NCBI GenBank assembly: GCA_030698495.1
Contig: JAUYKA010000035.1
Coordinates: 72,778-110,320 of the forward strand
Length of the DNA: 37,543 nucleotides
Direction: 5' to 3'
Source: a bacterium
Lineage (GTDB): Bacteria > Patescibacteriota > Andersenbacteria > UBA10190
The translations under genes and the position numbers were made by a program. The notes under the pieces were generated by a model that made no database searches, was not told where the DNA came from, and saw nothing but the letters and a program-made list of their open reading frames with translations. Shown here piece by piece: positions 34,801 through 37,543 of the stretch. Position 1 is the first letter of the stretch, and the number at the start of each line of letters is the position of its first letter.

Positions 34801-35015
34801 TCGTCATAACTTAAAATCCTGATGAGTTCCGACTTCTCATTCGCTATGGCTTGGGCCTGTGTCGTTAATTTATTATTAAAAGCCGTCTTTGTTCCCACCG
34901 TCGCCAACCCGGTAACCGCCACCGCCAAAGTCACCATCACAAACACCCCCACCAACACTTCAATATATGAAGCGCCCAACCGGCCGCGCGCCGCACCGGT
35001 CGCACGACTAATCAT
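31857..35015 (-). CDS. giant Cys-rich PilV-like prepilin (cassette B)
   Basis: LGASYIEVLVGVFVMVTLAVAVTGLATVGTKTAFNNKLTTQAQAIANEKSELIRIL; Cys-rich tandem modules and a poly-Gly tract. Start chosen at MISRATG. Confidence 0.88.
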   Translation of the reverse strand: MISRATGAARGRLGASYIEVLVGVFVMVTLAVAVTGLATVGTKTAFNNKLTTQAQAIANEKSELIRILSYDDVGYLSLQGCVEEDLECEPDGVLSKNEEVLRDSVTYNVNILVQLIDDETNGTLDPDEQKTEDNADYKQVYISVSTPSTETAQSNVQVSLISVRGKSCTTSDSCYGDQVCCDNVCQEPCNPAEIPPGWRCTADLCGVLPPGGDPCNEDLDCLEGWRCDPATNECGGDGDEDEDCELDEDCLASLHCGPGGTCIDDGVNGDPCDASSDCVSGFCDAVTQQCDDGGDNGSPCTGGWDCLSGECDLVSAQCIGDGPGGGGGGGGGGEEGVGGSSNCGPPEVNGCYVYVRDDVNGDGLCEVTNIYKSPECSEAWCDTIPDDGQVVSSCGVQDPDYPRAITACDLEMVSNTKCDYDVECIDLYGSNATCQPYDGLPDPSSVACPNGKPDCAGYGADAQCGDPAGLDPGHCYVRGNCYLPGQNNCGACTPQETWTSYDQGVTDPSSFIPFDVSPRISCCYYFDRGTVTSGVPDPPLITEYSTRPCRAPSEPCQVNGQWGTCELSEVNNESTGCSYYKCSVTPPPTATPVGARGVCPGAGNAWSTAASSINIDKDSPSIKITDYYSMEPAVVYSIDTDKYVDELGRNLQVGDMLRFNLDCQVNDDGGVAGTFDLLLPNADSYLFNKIKAWLKAAVPVADAQATGNCGFRIGISNRSDIDNGDFTQLENATSGDPYGKFSYYLQQSDSDKVVVLIVTPASSEQEQVLAGTAEITGNLYININNPNCYLCGCLVDDPLHPLDSIPENLTLTMGGGFDSNSNGTGCTQDQCNTLINGQDVNLALDKDHMNIERCYWDNITWNDLPGPQCVTAKADALGQSYDGYYTNKSTIELYGNMIAYDVEEYGIGYNTEVHFLDSFLDFGVYRDRGDVYVYVPGQGNVLISSISCTTREECPADNPRGGGYYYYCDTVAGSCKKKEPNGAWSLKSSTYYPIGPAEGTPVPPVRCSSVFSGGIVSSENGFNWGAGPGYISACGYQNTNKGSRQSTLSPQE

Positions 35016-35106
35016 TACACAAACCTTTCTCAAAAAGACGGGCATAGCACTATATACAAAAATAATAACACTCGTCCTAATATAAGAAAACAACCACTTT
35101 TCAAAT

Positions 35107-35148
35107 ATGAAAAAGTCCCGCCTGGATTGGGTAAGCTAAACGGGACTT
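35107..35148 (-). terminator. intrinsic terminator after a propeller-like gene
   Basis: Minus strand AAGTCCCGTTTAGCTTACCCAATCCAGGCGGGACTTTTTC. Confidence 0.8.
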
Positions 35149-35174
35149 GAGAACTCGAGAAAGAACACTGTTGG

Positions 35175-36173
35175 CTACGGGGTAGCGGCCAGAGAAACCA
35201 GTCGCCCCTGCTTCCAGTGAAAGAGAAACTGAAACTGGCCGCTGTCCAGATCGGCAAGGTATAACGATTTTCCTTGCTTCTCCATGATAGCGATGACCAG
35301 TCGGTCACCACAGAAAGATATCGGACCCCATCCCCAGTAACTGTGCGGCTCCCACGGCTTCTTGGTATAGCGACAGTACCATCCTTTGCTTTTAGGACAG
35401 GGAATCTTCTTGATTTCCTGCGTGCCATTGAACACGTGCAGGTAGACCGGCTCATCGGGGAGTGGCACATAACGGCCAACCGATACCACCGGCAGACGCC
35501 GCATTGGTATCTGCGTCGCTACCCACCTGTCGCTGTTGCGCTGTGCGGCCACCACGCCGTCAAACGGCAGTAGTTTCTTGACGGGATACTTGCCGTCTTT
35601 GGCGGTAAGATCAACCGCCCTCACTCCCGGCTCGGGATCATCCGTGGCTACCAGCAGCAGCTTGCCCGTTGTCGCAAGGGAATAGTTCTGGCTAAACACC
35701 GAAGGCGGCTCGGTAGTAAACACCACCTCCGGCTCCTCGTCGTAAGCTACCCTGACGACATGGTCCAGACGATTGCAGACCACAAACCACGCCGGCGGGT
35801 AGTCGGAGGCCGTGATGGAAACAGGCCTGAAAAACATTTTCCCGTCAGCAAACGAGCTAATAATGCCTCCTTCGCTATCCAGCTTGAGCACTTTACCTGG
35901 CCCCATTTTCTTACTGCCGTCACTCGGCAAAGAGACATAGATATTACCCAAACTGGCACATAGACTACCCGGTTCAGCTTCCAGCGAAATCTCTCCCAGT
36001 TTTTTGCCTTTCAAATTCACCTTCACAATCTTCCCCGGGCCGGTCGCTTCCCCGCAACCCAGGTACAGCACCGCCTCCTTCAGCTTGTCCGGAATGTTGG
36101 CCGCGAATGTATTCATGGTCAGGAAACCAAGGAACAGCGCAACCATCAGAATCAGTGCAAAATACCGTCTCAT
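35175..36173 (-). CDS. secreted propeller-like protein, paralog 2 (cassette B)
   Basis: Signal peptide MRRYFALILMVALFLGFLTMNTFAA; repeated short beta-strand motifs (GKIVKVNLKGKKLGEI, GNIYVSLPSDG, GKVLKLDSEGGII). Confidence 0.82.
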   Translation of the reverse strand: MRRYFALILMVALFLGFLTMNTFAANIPDKLKEAVLYLGCGEATGPGKIVKVNLKGKKLGEISLEAEPGSLCASLGNIYVSLPSDGSKKMGPGKVLKLDSEGGIISSFADGKMFFRPVSITASDYPPAWFVVCNRLDHVVRVAYDEEPEVVFTTEPPSVFSQNYSLATTGKLLLVATDDPEPGVRAVDLTAKDGKYPVKKLLPFDGVVAAQRNSDRWVATQIPMRRLPVVSVGRYVPLPDEPVYLHVFNGTQEIKKIPCPKSKGWYCRYTKKPWEPHSYWGWGPISFCGDRLVIAIMEKQGKSLYLADLDSGQFQFLFHWKQGRLVSLAATP

Positions 36174-36175
36174 GG

Positions 36176-36270
36176 CTTTCTCCTCGTTCGTATTGTATTC
36201 GATTGTGGAAAAAACCGTCCTTGGAATCTACACCCCTACTATTTAGAAAAAAATCAAATTTGTCAAGTCC
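36176..36270 (-). promoter_or_regulatory. conserved promoter/5'UTR block, copy 2
   Basis: Near-identical to copies 1 and 3. Confidence 0.7.
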
Positions 36271-36286
36271 TGTTTTGTCAAGCACT

Positions 36287-36330
36287 ATGAAAAAGTCCCG
36301 CCTGGCTTGGGTAAGCTAAACGGGACTTGA
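36287..36330 (-). terminator. intrinsic terminator, near-identical copy of 35107-35148
   Basis: AAGTCCCGTTTAGCTTACCCAAGCCAGGCGGGACTTTTTC on the minus strand. Confidence 0.8.
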
Positions 36331-36368
36331 GAACACCATTGGAAATAACAAACTTGCCGGCGGCTTCG

Positions 36369-37313
36369 CTACAGCGTGGCCGCCAACGCAACCATCCTCT
36401 CACCCTTCCAGCGAAACAGCATCTGCGACTGGCCGCTGTCGATATCCAGCAGATAGATGGCATGACCATAATCTTCAAGATAAGCGACTACCAGATAATC
36501 GCCGCAGAAGGTCAATAACCGGTTCCATCCCAACCGATTGTTTTTCAAACAAGGTATCTTCCTCACCTCCTGCATGCCCTCAAACACATGAATGAAGACC
36601 GGCGCATTGGGTTTGGGTATATACCGCCCTCGCGACCGGCGCATAGGAACCTGCGTCGCCGCCCACCGATTGCTATTACGCTTAGCAGCAATCATACCAG
36701 TAAAAGGCAGCACTTCCTTATGAGGATGACGAGAGCCAATCGACGACAGCTCCACGGCGGTTACCCCGGGATTGGGATAATCTGTTATCACCAAAAGTAG
36801 ATCGTTGGTGACCGCAATCTCGTAATTCTGCGCAATCCGGGGCGAGGATCGACTGGAAAATACCACTTCGGTGCTGCCGTTTGGATCCAACCTCACCACG
36901 TGGTCGAGATGATTGCAGCCAACAAACAATGCCGGCGGATCGTCGCGTGCCGCGATGGAAAGGGGCTTCCTTAGCAAGCGATTGTCGATCAACGAACTGG
37001 AAACAACTCCTTCGCTGTTGATTTCAACCACTTTGCCTGTGCCAGTCCTGTTCGTACCGTCGCTGGGCAGAGCCGCATATATATTTCCCCCACTCACACA
37101 CACACCAGACGGAAGAGAACCCAGCGGGATTTCACCCAGATTCTCCCCGGCCAGATTCACCTTCACAATCTTCCCCGGGCCGGTCGCTTCTCCAACCCCC
37201 AGGTACAGCACGGCCTCCTTCAGCTTGTCCGGAATGTTGGCCGCGAATGTATTCATGGTCGGGTAACCAAGGAACAGCGCAACCATCAGAATCAGTGCAA
37301 AATACCGTCTCAT
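36369..37313 (-). CDS. secreted propeller-like protein, paralog 1 (cassette B)
   Basis: Signal peptide MRRYFALILMVALFLGYPTMNTFAA nearly identical to paralog 2; mature region diverged. Confidence 0.82.
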   Translation of the reverse strand: MRRYFALILMVALFLGYPTMNTFAANIPDKLKEAVLYLGVGEATGPGKIVKVNLAGENLGEIPLGSLPSGVCVSGGNIYAALPSDGTNRTGTGKVVEINSEGVVSSSLIDNRLLRKPLSIAARDDPPALFVGCNHLDHVVRLDPNGSTEVVFSSRSSPRIAQNYEIAVTNDLLLVITDYPNPGVTAVELSSIGSRHPHKEVLPFTGMIAAKRNSNRWAATQVPMRRSRGRYIPKPNAPVFIHVFEGMQEVRKIPCLKNNRLGWNRLLTFCGDYLVVAYLEDYGHAIYLLDIDSGQSQMLFRWKGERMVALAATL

Positions 37314-37315
37314 GG

Positions 37316-37431
37316 ATTTCTCCTCGTTCGTTTTCTATTCGATTGTGGAAAAAACCGTCCTTGGAAACTACACCAATACTATTTAGAAAAAAATCAAATT
37401 TGTCATGTCCTGTTTTGTCAATAATGACAAT
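37316..37431 (-). promoter_or_regulatory. conserved promoter/5'UTR block, copy 3
   Basis: Near-identical to copies 1 and 2; contains TTGTCAATAATGACAA. Confidence 0.7.
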
Positions 37432-37473
37432 AACAAAATAGCACTTATAAAAAAGAGCGTTGAGCAACCATAA

Positions 37474-37515
37474 ACTGTATTTACTGTATTCACTGTTCTC
37501 GCTGTCCTCGCTGTT
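37474..37515. repeat. 9-bp minisatellite copy
   Basis: CTGTATTTACTGTATTCACTGTTCTCGCTGTCCTCGCTG. Confidence 0.85.
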
Positions 37516-37543
37516 CAAGTCTCCCCCAAATTCGCCTTCAAAT

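Noticed and set aside
35016-35093. N-terminal extension of the cassette B prepilin ORF (MFSYIRTSVIIFVYSAMPVFLRKVCV)
   Set aside because: A short charged leader starting at MISRATG fits a class III/IV prepilin; the extension adds an atypical hydrophobic segment.
35974-36285. 103-aa minus ORF MLDKTGLDKFDFFLNSRGVDSKDGFFHNRIQYERGESHE..., similar ones at 29844-30197 and 37132-37518
   Set aside because: These overlap the conserved promoter/5'UTR and the signal-peptide region of the propeller-like genes in another frame; their similarity is explained by the duplicated UTR DNA.

Overview
The 37.5 kb window looks like a Patescibacteria/CPR-type chromosome segment; that lineage call is an inference from gene content and style only. 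The left part (1-12.5 kb) is housekeeping: PurN-like formyltransferase, NUDIX, GIY-YIG, tmRNA (ssrA) next to smpB, infC-rpmI-rplT, VanZ-like, a UDP-glucuronate decarboxylase-like SDR, PrsW-like protease, DsbA-like thioredoxin, an RHH::nucleotidyltransferase fusion, ROK kinase and a cytidylyltransferase-like protein. The right part (12.5-37.5 kb) is almost entirely minus-strand and is a large type IV pilus/pseudopilin region. It holds two tandem pilM-N-O-like modules, PilX-like proteins, a Pmt-family (GT39-like) mannosyltransferase, and two paralogous cassettes of [secreted propeller-like protein(s) -> giant Cys-rich PilV-like prepilin -> PilX-like -> Cys-rich PilW-like prepilin]. Main points for follow-up: (1) the duplicated, diversified pseudopilin/secreted-protein cassettes; (2) a 9-bp minisatellite plus 32/33-bp palindromic repeat family that sits at pilus-gene 3' ends and also invades the mannosyltransferase ORF in frame; (3) an isolated ~175-nt transcription unit (9635-9812, minus) with a consensus promoter and terminator, encoding either a structured RNA or a 39-aa protein; (4) a tmRNA with an unusual repetitive tag ending in AFA; (5) an RHH::sugar-nucleotidyltransferase fusion. 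All calls come from reading the sequence; no database search was run.
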